Source: Isoetes engelmannii
Taxonomy: Eukaryota > Streptophyta > Lycopodiopsida > Isoetales > Isoetaceae
Assembly (NCBI GenBank): GCA_011763485.2
Contig: JAANSK020003356.1
Location: 1-29,734, forward strand
DNA: 29,734 nt
Direction of reading: 5' to 3'
The notes under the pieces are model-generated. The model was not told the origin of the DNA and did no database searches. It was given only the letters and a program-made list of their open reading frames with translations. Numbering within the stretch: the first letter of the stretch is position 1; every line of letters begins with the position of its first letter. Positions 9,572-19,547 of this stretch are shown here, piece after piece. Both the position numbers and the translations under genes were made by a program.

Positions 9572-9885
9572 TGCCTAATATTGGGGAAGTAGTAGTCCCA
9601 GATTAGTGAATGAGGCCCGTATATTAGAATATGTCCCACTTTTACCAAGTGGGTCTTTTGTTATTTGTAAGTATGTTTTACGCTTCTGCATTGATAGGTG
9701 GATTCCAAGGGAGACGGGATCAATGACACGTCCAGTTCTTCTACGTGGACCCTTGTGTACCATCAAGGATTCCATGTCAGATGGACGGCCTTTCGTTGGT
9801 GTTATGGCAAGTGAGGGGGAAACTCCAGTTTCTATATGATGGGAGCATCGTACACTAGCTGGGGATATCACAATGGTATCAGAGC
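9572..9885 (+). mobile_element. Probable LTR end plus initiator-Met tRNA primer-binding site
   Basis: TGGTATCAGAGC at 9874-9885 is the standard plant primer-binding site complementary to the 3' end of initiator methionine tRNA. It lies one base after a sequence ending ...ATCACA (9872), the expected LTR 3' edge. The upstream roughly 300 bp is therefore probably LTR; the left edge (about 9572) is uncertain. No second LTR or coding sequence was found downstream, so the element is truncated or non-autonomous. Confidence 0.55.
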
Positions 9886-10207
9886 AATGATCTTGGCAGC
9901 CTAAGATCAAGCAGGGGCCATTTCCCAATAGGACTAATTTGCTAGAAAATACCCAATGCGAAATTTTTTTCCCACATCGAGTAGTAAAAATAATAATAAA
10001 AAAAATTAGAGAGCCACTGCCAAGGACTCTCACCCAGAGCCCAGGCCACTTGTGAGACTCTCACAAACCATTCTGGCGCATGGTGAGAGTCGTCCCACTA
10101 TTTTAGGCTAAAACGAACCAATTTTAATAAATCAGTAATCAAAGTTAGCTTAAAATCTTTTGTGAAGCTATTTTGTATACTTAAAAAGTTAAAATGATAA
10201 GCATACT
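9886..10207. other. Unrecognised, possibly internal LTR-element sequence
   Basis: ACTCTCAC motifs and an inverted GTGAGAGT copy occur between about 10026 and 10092. I see no protein domain. Confidence 0.35.
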
Positions 10208-10393
10208 ATCCAAATCTACTGCCTTTCCGTTGGCAACGCGCTAGAGGCCCATTATGACATCGTCCACCGTGATGTTCAAGGGCAATCCCGCCTGTGGAGG
10301 TACATGCGCCTGTTTGCCCTGAGGATCGTACAACTGAGCAAGGCAAGAAGGAAAGCTGAGCAACCTAGCGGCTGGAACCGACACCATCCTCAT
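10208..10393 (-). pseudogene. LINE fragment (linker before reverse transcriptase)
   Basis: On -, the reading gives LYDPQGKQ, LPLNITVDDVIMGL, an in-frame TAG, then RVANGKAVDLD. The string ITxDDVxxxLxxxxNGKAxDLDG is characteristic of the segment just ahead of the RT in plant LINEs, where the next residues normally begin the RT domain. The homology breaks off at about 10208, so only about 60 residues survive. It is on the same strand as the other LINE relics and may be from the same family, but the parts do not overlap so this cannot be tested here. Confidence 0.7.
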
Positions 10394-11522
10394 TTAAATT
10401 CGAGCTTGCTCCGCATTTGTCGTGTCGTGCCTTCAAGTTGAGCTCTGAACTGGCGATTGTTGTGCTTGGTTTCGTGCTTCCCTAACTTCTTTTGTCGGAA
10501 GTTTTTTTTCCCTGTTTTTACATTTTCAAATAGCGATGTGTTGCTGCCACTTCTCTTCTTGCGCAGTAGCATTTAGCACAGTAGCATTTGGCAGTACTTT
10601 TTTTGTCTTTATTCCTGCACTCTTCCCTTCTTCAGTTTCTTTTCTTTAAGGCTTTGATAGATAGACGAATCAATTTTCCATGCCCTACTATTTCTTTCCG
10701 AGGTTGGCGATTTATCAAACGAAAACTCCATCGATTTTGAGTTGATAAGAGACTGATCTTTAGTATTATATTTAACTACATATAAAGCATTGCCTCATCA
10801 TGATGTATTAGGGAATGCCACTTGGTAGGGGCTCTCTTGCAGATCTGGGTCTATTTATGCTGATCTACTTCCTCAAGCGAAGCATTCTCTAAACTCATGC
10901 TCTAATCGTTTCTATATTCTCTTGAACAATGTGCTCTGAAGAATAAACTGCTCTTACAGTAGCCGGTTATGGGTGCCCAATGCATTTGAAGCCTATTTCC
11001 AGAAGGCAATGATGGTAGAGTGAGTTTCTATTGATGTGCTCCATTTCGACTATTGTCCGTGCCTAGATGTAAGGACTTCACAGTGATATGCTCCAGTTTT
11101 TATGTTTTGCCCCATGTCGACTGCTTGAGCACTAGTTGGGTGAGTTTATTTTTAATCAAGCCCCATTTTGCAGATTCAAGTCCATTCTTTTCTATTCTCC
11201 GTTTGGTGAAACCTCCCCATCCCTTTCTTGTATTGCAAGATTAGTATTCAAATCCTACAAATAGATAGATTGTTATGTTTGTTGAGGCCAATACGTTTTG
11301 GAAATACTTGGATTTTGTTTTACTGATGCATGCTAGAAGTTTCCAATTGAATTAAAATACATTTAAGGATCTTTCTCTATCAAATATAAATTGCTTCATC
11401 CTTGCATGCGGCCATAAGAATCTGAATAAGTAGGTCAATGTTACAAGAAGAAAGCATGCCCAGTTGGCTTGCATTGCACGCCATTGTAGATAAGGTATTT
11501 CTATTTTCTTAGAATACTAATC
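10394..11522. other. Unrecognised intergenic sequence
   Basis: I find no supported gene. T-rich stretches are frequent. Short open frames lack domains. Confidence 0.3.
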
Positions 11523-11625
11523 ATGGACGGTGGGCATGATGACACTTTCTGGGTTTGGAATGTCCTTCATGCATAGTGGGCAGGGTGGCACTTTCTGGCT
11601 CTGGACTATCCTTCATGCACAATGG
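11523..11625. repeat. Two-copy direct repeat, about 54 bp
   Basis: GTGGGCA...TG(A/G)CACTTTCTGG...TGGA(A/C)T(G/A)TCCTTCATGCA occurs at about 11530-11575 and 11576-11625, with a partial third copy (ATTCTGGTTCTGAACTATCCTT) just after. Confidence 0.6.
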
Positions 11626-12224
11626 AATTCTGGTTCTGAACTATCCTTAGTTAAGGATTGCTAAGCAAAACAATATTGTGAGCTTCTAACTACATTAACC
11701 AGATCTTAGGTTGAGCTTAGGCATGTCCTAGACAAAACCTGGCGTGTGTGATTGTGCAAATCCTTCTCTTTCTAGAAAACAATTAGTTGTTTCTGGGGAT
11801 GATGTGGAACATGCTGTAGCGATCCTGTAAGGTAAGATTTAGGAGCAAACAATAATTCATTTCTCTATATGATTAGCGTCTGATAGAAAATTTGCAACGC
11901 CGAAGCAATTCTTTTATAGCGCAACAATTGTAGCTACTGCGAGCTAGGAAGGCAATGGACAAGCTGAACAATGCCCCGGTTCTCTGCAATAGAACCGACA
12001 TTCCTTGGATGGAACGTCTCTTCTCGCATTTCCTATTTAGACCGACTCTTTTTTCAATTTCTTTCATCGGCGTTCTCTTGGGCTCCTTTCATTTCTGCTC
12101 TTTGGCTCCACAAGTTTCCCGCCCCTCCCCCCCCCCCTTTCTTCAGCTTGTTGCCGTTTCTTGAGCTCCCTTTTTTTCTTTCTTTGTTATGATCGTTAAA
12201 AGAGTATATCTTCTTATTTTTCAT
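11626..12224. other. Unrecognised, pyrimidine-rich in its second half
   Basis: There is no gene that I recognise. A poly-C run (CCCCTCCCCCCCCCCC) is at about 12123-12138. Confidence 0.3.
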
Positions 12225-12800
12225 CTTTCTCGAGCTGGCACTCTCGCATCCGGGGCACATTTATGGTTTCATTCTTTCTCAACGTGGCACTGTAGCCTTC
12301 GAGGTGATACTACTCATTTTTTCTTTCGGCGTGGCATTGTAGCCTCCATGGCAGCTCCTTCATTTCTATCCTACCAGTTTTCCTCACTCTCCCTCTCTTG
12401 ATGGTTGCCTGCCATAAGTTATGTTTGATCTCTCATTTTTCATTTGTTGGCATTGCTCCATTTCCTATTAATCAGTTGGCCATCTTTAGATCTGTCTATT
12501 TTTCTCTGCAACATCCTCTATCGTTTCTGTTTGATGTTCTTTGCAAATGCATATGTTCTTATTTGTTCTTTTATCTCGACGTGGCATTGTAGCCTCTAAG
12601 GCATTCTTATAATTTCATTCTTTCTTGGCATGGCATGATAGCCTCCGAGGCATTTGGCTTATTTGTTCTCTCTTGACGTGGCGTTGTAGCCTCCAAGGCA
12701 GCACTAGTCGGATGTTTTTCCCGCGATGGTATTTTTTGCGGACGATTCCCGATTGGTAGGCTGTTATTTCTTTCTCGGCGTGGCCCTGGAGCCTCTGATC
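12225..12800. repeat. Interspersed minisatellite: CTCG(A/G)CGTGGCATTGTAGCC unit, about 7 copies
   Basis: The unit TTTCTCGGCGTGGCATTGTA followed by GCCTCCGAGGCA recurs at about 12225-12260 (diverged), 12275-12305, 12321-12353, 12573-12603, 12621-12652, 12669-12700 and 12771-12799. Spacing varies from about 15 to 220 bp and the spacers are T-rich and unrelated. The GCCTCCGAGGC end is itself nearly palindromic. Copies differ by one to five bases. No open frame is conserved. Confidence 0.75.
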
Positions 12801-13499
12801 TTTGTCTTTTTCTATGTTATTGCGCTTTGGTACGCGCCATGTCCGGAAGCTCCTAACTTTTCTTTCTCCTTTTTAGATTGTCCGCTGTAGGTACGTTTAA
12901 GATCTCTTGGTTGTCGGAGGGTATGGGATCGAGCTCCTCATTAGGGCACTTCGAGTTGTTTCCCTTTTTGTTCGGGTGTTGCAGACTTTTAACTTCGTTT
13001 AAGCAGCAGATGGATCATCTTTTATTTGGTTCTCTTCATTTACATCGTGCTCTCGATGATTGTCTAGTTTTGAGGCATGTTTATCAATGTTTTTAAATTT
13101 TCATACCCCTAGTAGGGGAATCAATTTGTACCCAGTGATTTTACAAAAGCTCAATGAGAACACCACTTCACTAGGCGACTTGAGTGTGTCATAGGACCCA
13201 TCCTAGGAATATTATTTTGCTAAATTCTTTAGTTGTTTTGTGTCTGATACAACAAGCTACAAGGCCGATTCTATTGATTTGAAGGGAATGAAAACATTCC
13301 TACGTTGTTTCTTTTGGTATTATCATCTGGATTCAGAATGCTGAGATAGAGAGAATAATAGGAGATGAGGGCCTATCAAATGAAGGTGCCAAAACGTGAC
13401 TCCGTAACCAAACTAGTACGAAGTCCAGAACATGCTGATCTAGTGTGGTCCCCAAAATTACCATTGTCTAGGAAATAGAACTTGGATCCACTGAGTCAT
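12801..13499. other. Unrecognised intergenic sequence
   Basis: A 72-codon open frame at 12878-13096 has no domain. The last 200 bp may be the decayed 3' end of the LINE that follows on -. Confidence 0.3.
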
Positions 13500-14460
13500 C
13501 AAATAAACCAAGGACACGTATTATCTTCCTCCAAATTTGAGCGCTGCCACACACATCCAAAAGGCGTGAGTATTATCCTCTGGCTCGGTGCATTATTGGC
13601 ATGAGTTAAAGGTGGATTCTGCCACAAAATTCCTAGGAATGGCACTGTCAAAACACACTAGCCAAATCAGCATGTTGATCTCGGGCGCACACTTGTTCTT
13701 CCAAATTCTGTTAACACAAATTGTCTTTTGTTTCCTAGATAGTACACCAAAAGATTCCAACTTCTGAAATAGCTTGGAAATTCCACCACCATTGATCTGG
13801 ATCCCAGGTCAAAGCTGATAGATAAGTATTCCTAAAAATAGCAAGACAGAGCTTTGGCTGAGCTGACACAAAAGGATCACATTTGGGAACCTTAGACTCC
13901 ATGTCTATAACTCTAACTCGTCTTCTACAGCCGAGGGGAGCTGAAATATCACATCAGGCTGGAACGACAAGCGGAAGCAGAAAGCCATTTTCAACATCCA
14001 TGAATTTGAAATCAGAAGAAGGGCTGCAAACAAACCATATAATCCCCTTTCCAACCTCAACGTTGTAGAACCACGAGTGAAAGATAGGGTAATCGTGTTC
14101 CACTACTTGTTCCTGAATACTGGTTACAACATCCACCAAGACAGAGATGTTAGTCACATGATTCTGAACCTTGGACTGGGATCTGTGAAGGTTTCCAAAG
14201 CTGACAAGACCTCATCGACATTATGTCTCCTTATCGCGTATAGGTCTTTTACCTTCTGATGCCCTTGCTATGCAACCATTTCGAAGCAGCTCTATGTTGG
14301 TCGCAGCCTAGGACCACACCCCTGAACTTGAAAAGCTCATTGAAGAACAAGTCTTGATTCAGAAAATTTTCAAGTGGAATACTCGCACACTGATATAGGC
14401 ACGGCTTAAAGGATTCCCGTACTCTTGCCAAGTCAAGGGAGAAATCCAACATCCCAGAAA
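13500..14460 (-). pseudogene. Decayed LINE C-terminal region with zinc-binding RT-associated domain
   Basis: Read on -, 14452 to about 14240 encodes LFFNELFKFRGVVLGCDQ and ASKWLHSKGIRR. The segment 14157-13954 then reads HDYPIFHSWFYNVEVGKG and continues into a stop. Near 13840-13760 is ALTWDPDQWWWNFQAISE. At 13715-13520 follows VNRIWKNKCAPEINMLIWLV and later NTHAFWMCVAALK. The IWK...P.I..LIWL ... C..C ... H.FW.C pattern is the zf-RVT domain found after the RT in plant LINEs. At least four in-frame stops or frame changes are present. RT and endonuclease parts are absent, typical of a decayed fragment. Confidence 0.8.
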
Positions 14461-14666
14461 GCTTAAAATTAACACTAGCAAATTACCACTGGTCATCGAT
14501 ATCCCAACCACTGTTACTACTTAAGAAACTGAAATCTCAAAAGCACCTTCCATGTTTGCGGGCCCAGGAGGAGCATTTTGACAAAGAGCTTGAACACTAA
14601 GATGGGCCTTGCAATTTAGGGTCTAATAAACCTACACTTCCTAACTGCTTTTCAAATCAATGATAA

Positions 14667-14698
14667 CTAGTAAACATGTGCCTGGCGTTGCCGGGCTA
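14667..14698 (-). mobile_element. Helitron-like 3' terminus
   Basis: On -, a stem-loop (GCCCGGCAACGCCAGGC, 14696-14680; 7-bp stem with one G-T pair, 3-nt loop) is followed nine bases later by CTAG at 14670-14667, and then by T. Helitrons end in a short hairpin about 10 bp before CTRR and insert between A and T; this fits. The 5' TC end of the element was not firmly located; a candidate ATC lies near 15490. Confidence 0.45.
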
Positions 14699-15381
14699 AT
14701 GTCTTGGCTTGTCTTTTCACTAGGCTTTTAAAGTCCATATATGTGCAACTTTGAGAACATCACAGATTAATGCTTGCAGGAAGGGACATGATTTGCTTTT
14801 ATAAATATTTTTGTTGTTGAAATTGTCTAATGAATCAATGTATTTACTAAATGATGGATTTTAATAGAGAAAACAATGTTTTATAAGGAATGTGGGGGCC
14901 AAGTGTTTCTCCAAAGTAGAAAATTTGGGAAGACACTCAATATTTATGCTCAAAATTTCACGCTTAAAAGTAGTTAAAGCACATCAATAAAAGATTAGTA
15001 CTGAAATGCAAAACAAAAAACTTTGTCCTGGTTCATTGGCCTTCTTTATTTCATGATAAAACTCGGAATGTGCATCTCCATATGGCGCACATCACCAGGG
15101 ACTTAATGTCAAACTTTTTGGATGCTTCCATGATATCTCCATTTCTCCTACATGTAACGTCTTAGATGGTCTAAAAGTGAACTACCCATGATTGTGTCAC
15201 ATACATGTGTGGCCAGCTTTGTCGCACTAATTTTGGAGATAAAGGAACATTGGTCAGGGGTTTCAATTTTTGTTTGTTGAAAATGAAATGCATGTCTTCA
15301 ATTTGATCTCAAACAACTTGTTCTACTGCAATGATCTCAAGACAAAAATAGTTCAATAATATTGTCCTTTATTTATATAAA
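14699..15381. other. Unrecognised; possibly Helitron interior
   Basis: The stretch is AT-rich with no coding sequence seen. Confidence 0.3.
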
Positions 15382-15448
15382 TGGGCACACATTTATCTAG
15401 TTTGCTAGGCATTCCTTATATAAAGAATGGCTAATAAATGTGTGCCCG
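15378..15448. repeat. Large hairpin with GGGCACACATTTAT arms
   Basis: GGGCACACATTTAT near 15384 pairs with ATAAATGTGTGCCC ending at about 15448. Inside it, TAGGCATTC pairs with GAATGGCTA with one mismatch around an AT-rich loop. This gives a roughly 66-nt foldback. Confidence 0.7.
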
Positions 15449-15706
15449 GGCCGAGCATAAATGGGGGCTTGCGCTTCTATAATCATTTGATGTTTTAACA
15501 TCAACAAACATTGCTATCCATAATAGCACACAACATTTGATAGATTCATAACCATGCTTGTTCATGATTTGATCAATATATTTGTCAATCCATACAAATA
15601 AATGTCATGTGTCTCATAATGTTGAATGTATGTTTGGACTCTCTATCCTAAGATTTTGAGGCCATGTGTCCTTGCATGTAACCAAATGTAGCATATTTGG
15701 AGCATA

Positions 15707-16164
15707 TAAATAGATAAACATATCATTCATCATATGTACTCCCAGCAATAGTCAAACATAAATTGTGTAAAGATATACTCTCTCAAATGTTTGTAGACTT
15801 TTAATATGTTTGCCTATTCTTGTTTAACATTACACTGCATCTACTATATATTGTTGAGTCTAAGACAATGTCAATTGATGTGTTTTCATGGCCACCATAC
15901 ATGCAATCAAGCAAATTTAAAACACAAACTTGAAATAAATAGATAAACATATCATTTAGCACACGTACTCCCAGCAATAGCCAAACATAAATTGAGTAAA
16001 GATAGACCCTCTCATATGTTTGCAGGCTTTTAATACGTTTGCCTATTCTTGTTTAACATTTCACTGCATCTACTATATATTGTTGAGTATAAGGCCATTT
16101 CAATTGTTGTGTTTTCATGCCAATCATACATGCAACCAAGCAAATTTAAAACCCAAACTTGAAA
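15707..16164. repeat. 229-bp tandem duplication, two copies
   Basis: Copy one (15707-15935) and copy two (15936-16164) both start TAAATAGATAAACATATCAT and end TTTAAAAC(A/C)CAAACTTGAAA. They share long identical blocks such as GTTTGCCTATTCTTGTTTAA and CTACTATATATTGTTGAGT, and have the same length. The copies abut exactly. I see no coding capacity. Confidence 0.88.
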
Positions 16165-16318
16165 CGAGGCTAATAAACATGTAAATGATCATAAATGTAT
16201 GGGAAAAGTTCCTGATCAAATATAGAAGGCTCAAAGTGCATGTAAAAGGTTACTCAATTACTTGAAGCAAAGCGAAATCCAGAATACCTTTCTTAATCAA
16301 CTCATTGTAAATGGTTAC

Positions 16319-16462
16319 TTAGGACAAAGTTTGGTTTCCAAGATAATGGAAAATCTGAAAATTGTGTGCGGAAGCCTTCTGTAAATCGTCTCCTTTAGCA
16401 TACAGAAGCATCAACAAAATCTTGTTCACAACAGTCCAATGGGTAGTAACTGGCTTGTTAAA
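16319..16462 (-). CDS. Exon-like ORF with strong 3' splice site, unrecognised
   Basis: On -, a pyrimidine-rich tract ending ATCTTGCAG is followed by 47 codons starting FNKPVTTHWTVVNKILLMLL and a TAA stop. The first part weakly resembles the copia-polyprotein stretch KPxxxHWxAVKRILRYL, but the following residues do not. An open frame with an acidic stretch (MDMDDTDNLEDMEIASG) lies just upstream on - at 16658-16555; a simple splice between the two is out of phase. It may be a relic exon of a gene or retroelement. I do not recognise the protein. Confidence 0.25.
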   Translation of the reverse strand, partial: FNKPVTTHWTVVNKILLMLLYAKGDDLQKASAHNFQIFHYLGNQTLS

Positions 16463-17587
16463 CTGCAAGATCGAAGATAGAGTGAGGTGGTGTAAAAAGA
16501 GGATAAGCTGTAAGGGAAGAACCAGAAAAAGTGTAGTTTCTAATTAAGGTGTACCTGTTGTCCAAACCTTTAAATTTGCAGCACTTGTAATTTGGCCTGG
16601 AATGTCTTCCACTTGCAATTTCCATGTCTTCCAAGTTGTCAGTATCATCCATATCCATTTGCTTTGATGTTCCAGAAGCATGAGGTAAGTAAAAAGCAAG
16701 CTAGATTTTTGCCCATAGTTACAGAAAAATAAATCCTTTAAATATTAGCATATAATTTTTGAGTGACATATAGGCAAATGAAGATGGAGAGCTTACTTAC
16801 AAAATTGCTTATCAAAATTGCTTATCAGCTTGCTATATCACATATAGTAAAGGTCCAGCAATTAGATGCTTTCTAAAATAAAAGAACATTTGTTGCACAA
16901 CTTTTCGCACTGCAATTACAAATTGTAAACAAATATGTTTGATCAACTTAAAGATAGAAATAAAAGATCTATGAATGCAGTGCACAAAGTACAACTAGAA
17001 AATAAACATGCAGTAATGACTCTAAGATGATCCCATATAGTTGAGTCTATGGGCTTGCCTTATTGCATAGAAGCATATTTATTCACTATCTCTTATACAC
17101 CTTATAGTCTAGGGATGAAAAAACACAAACGAACATCACTGAAAAGAGAGTTCAAGATGGAACTAAAAATATCTCCAATTCTAGAATGCCATGCTTCACC
17201 GCATGATGAACTTTGCTAAAAATATCTTCACTGGATGCCACATCTTGCAGAGCTGTTAAGGATGCAACTAAACAGACCCATGGACTATTTTGATGAATGG
17301 TGGAAACATTGACAAAAAACTTTAGATTAAACCATTGGCTAGATGCAGATCGAACTGGGAAACAGGGCTAAGATTATCAATGCTTACTAAAACCTTAGCA
17401 CGTCGAGACGGTAATTCAAAAAAAATACCAGCAACAAATATCCATTATTTGTAAGAGAAGAGAGTTAATGGCAGAAGTTAAAGTGGGCAGATAGAAGAAA
17501 CGCATAGAGTAAGAGCAGGTCGCAGAAGAAAAAAACGGGTAGCACAAACCTTCAGGCTTGATGTTTGGAGGTTCTCATATGTCAACT
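16463..17587. other. Unrecognised AT-rich intergenic sequence
   Basis: Apart from the acidic open frame noted at 16555-16658, nothing is recognisable. Direct repeats of AAAATTGCTTATC occur at about 16801-16825. Confidence 0.3.
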
Positions 17588-18021
17588 GTTATCCAATGGG
17601 CCCCAACCTTTCCAGGCCTTATCCCATACCCGACAGACCATATCAATTCTTTTCCCTCCTCAAGATGCTTGGTCTTGGACACCATTGGATGATGATAAGG
17701 TCTACCTCCAGTAGCCTTAACCAACACACCAAAAGGGAGGATCCTTCAAGGAAATCGTTATCCAATGGGCCCCAACCTTTCCAGGCCTTATCCCATACCC
17801 GACAGACCATATCAATTCCTCCCCATCCTCGAGATGCTTGCCCTCAAGCATCACACCAATATTGCCATGAGGAATTGAACCTTGGCTCTGATACCAAATT
17901 GATAAGGTCTACCTCCAATAGCCTTAACCAACACACCAAAAGGGCGGATCCTTCAAGGAAATCGTTATCCAATGGGCCCCAACCTTTCCCGGCTTTATCC
18001 CATACCCGACAGACCATATCA
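17588..18021 (-). mobile_element. TRIM (miniature LTR retrotransposon) tandem array: three LTRs, two internal spacers
   Basis: Two complete 122-bp direct repeats lie at 17693-17814 and 17900-18021 and differ at four positions. A third, truncated copy is at 17588-17645. On -, each LTR begins TGATATGG and ends CTTATCA, giving TG...CA termini. Three bases after the LTR at 17900 is TGGTATCAGAGCCA (17896-17883), the initiator-Met tRNA primer site. Just before the next LTR is a purine tract, GGATGGGGAGGAAT (about 17828-17815), the polypurine tract. The internal region is only 85 bp (17815-17899), so one unit is 329 bp and codes for nothing. Mobilisation would need proteins from another element. The second spacer (17646-17692) has lost its primer site. 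Confidence 0.9.
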
Positions 18022-18208
18022 GATGGTGTGGTCTGTGGTCTTGTGATGCTCGAGGACGAGCATAGTTCTAGTGAGAGAGATTGTAACGGACCCATGGGAG
18101 ACCGCTGAGCAGATCTTAGTGTGGCGTTTCCTGATACCACCACAAGAGGGTGGAATGAATTTCCCACAAACATCCGAATGTTTTGGCCAGTTGGTTAAGC
18201 TGCGGTGG
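18022..18208. other. Unrecognised sequence between TRIM and LINE fragment
   Basis: A short palindrome, ATGCTCGAGGACGAGCAT (18046-18063), is present. I see no gene. Confidence 0.3.
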
Positions 18209-18577
18209 TTAAGGAACGTTACACCCCATAAGGACATAATGAGCCTCAACATCTTGGAAGGTAGAGGCTAATAAACTCCACAACTCTGCCCTCTCATTCG
18301 AGTCACAAGGAGCATACACATTGATGTAGATGATTCGTCTCGTTTCGAGAAATCTTTTGGAACCGCCTAGCAAGGAAATCTTACAGAGAAGTTGCCGGAG
18401 CACCGATTGCCTTCGCTTCTGCCATCGCCTCAAAACCATTGTTTTGAAGTAGTCGGCGATAAAAAACCGGCTAGAATAGAAAGGAAACAACAACTCTCGA
18501 CTACAAAAACAAAAATCATCTACAACACAATCTATTAACCTCCTATGGCAAACAACTCTGGTTTTCACACTTTTCAA
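18209..18577 (-). pseudogene. LINE endonuclease fragment
   Basis: Within a 122-codon open frame on -, codons for YINVYAPCDSNERAELWSLL and then YVLMGCNV (about 18343-18218) match the apurinic-like endonuclease (EEP) domain of plant LINEs: NVYAPND...R..LW..L....... ..GDFN. The normally conserved GDFN is replaced by GCN, so the catalytic Asp-Phe pair is lost by a small deletion or substitution. Homology stops after that motif. The first half of the frame (SLLGGSKRFLETRR and upstream) is not recognised. The fragment is truncated at both ends. Confidence 0.65.
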
Positions 18578-18837
18578 TTTATAGCAAATATGCTCTTATT
18601 CTTGCAAATCCACATGGACACATTTTGCCCTTTCTCATTTGGACTGCTCTTATCTTCTTTGCTCTATGCGAAGAAATATATCGTCAAAAGAAACAACATT
18701 TTCTTTAAAGAACTAGCGATGACCGCAGAAAGACATTCAGCTTCCGTTTTTCAAATTTCACCAAAAGTCCATCCATAGAACAAAACCATATCACATGTGT
18801 CATGTGTCATGCTGCCAAGTGAAAAAACATGTGTGTC
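18578..18837. other. No gene; CATGTGTCATGTGTCATGCTGCC motif duplicated
   Basis: A partial extra copy of the left edge of the neighbouring inverted-repeat element (GTGTCATGCTGCCAAGTGAA) is present at about 18803-18825. Confidence 0.45.
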
Positions 18838-19547
18838 ATGTGTCATGTGTCATGCTGCCAGGTGAAAAAAACAAAAAGAGACGTAGAAGAAACTGAAAAC
18901 TGCGTGAAAAAAGTCAACATGAGGGTAGAAAAAACTGAATGTGACAGTAAAATTGACGCCCCTCTTTCAGGGAAAGAAAGGATGACGTGTGTTACCACGC
19001 GATTGAATGAGACGGTTTGATTGGGCCCAGTCGTCTTTTCCATGAGTTGTACACACTTTGAACTAACAAAATGCAATGTGGAAATTTCATAGTCAACTTT
19101 TGCATATATGTAAACAACACTTATGTGTCATCCATGTGTCATCCTGCCTCCAGGTCCAATAGTATATCGACACTTGTCACTTTTTCATTTCCAGGAATGT
19201 ACAATAAATCTACTTACATTCTATTTTTACTTACATTCCATTTCTTACATTCTATCACATTTACTTACATTCTGATCATGCAGGATGGCACATCATTGTC
19301 GTCCACGTTACAGAAATGTCAAGTAAATTGATATTCCGGTATACGGAAAAGACGACTGGGCCCAATCCAACCGTCTCATTCAATCGCGTGGTGACACGTG
19401 TCACCCTTTCTTTCCTTGAAAGAGGGGCATCAATTTTACTGTCACATTCTGTTTTTTCTACCCTCATGCTGGCTTGTTTCACGCAGTTTTCAGTTTTTTC
19501 TACGCCTCTTTTTGTTTTTTTACCTGGTAGCATGACACATGGCACAG
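18838..19547. mobile_element. Non-autonomous DNA transposon with about 197-bp terminal inverted repeats
   Basis: The left arm, 18845-19041, is the reverse complement of the right arm, 19345-19540, with scattered mismatches. Diagnostic blocks are CCCAGTCGTCTTTTCC (19026-19041) against GGAAAAGACGACTGGG (19345-19360), and ATGTGTCATGCTGCCAGGT against ACCTGGTAGCATGACACAT. Similarity extends a few bases further out. The 303-bp spacer (19042-19344) contains CTTACATTCT repeats and no domain. Long inverted arms suggest a Mutator-type or foldback element; no target duplication was identified. The similar open frames on + (left arm) and - (right arm) are a consequence of the inverted repeat, not a gene. 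Confidence 0.85.

Noticed and set aside
9575-10033. 152-codon open frame on the minus strand
   Set aside because: It lies antisense across the LTR end and primer-binding site, and no domain was recognised.
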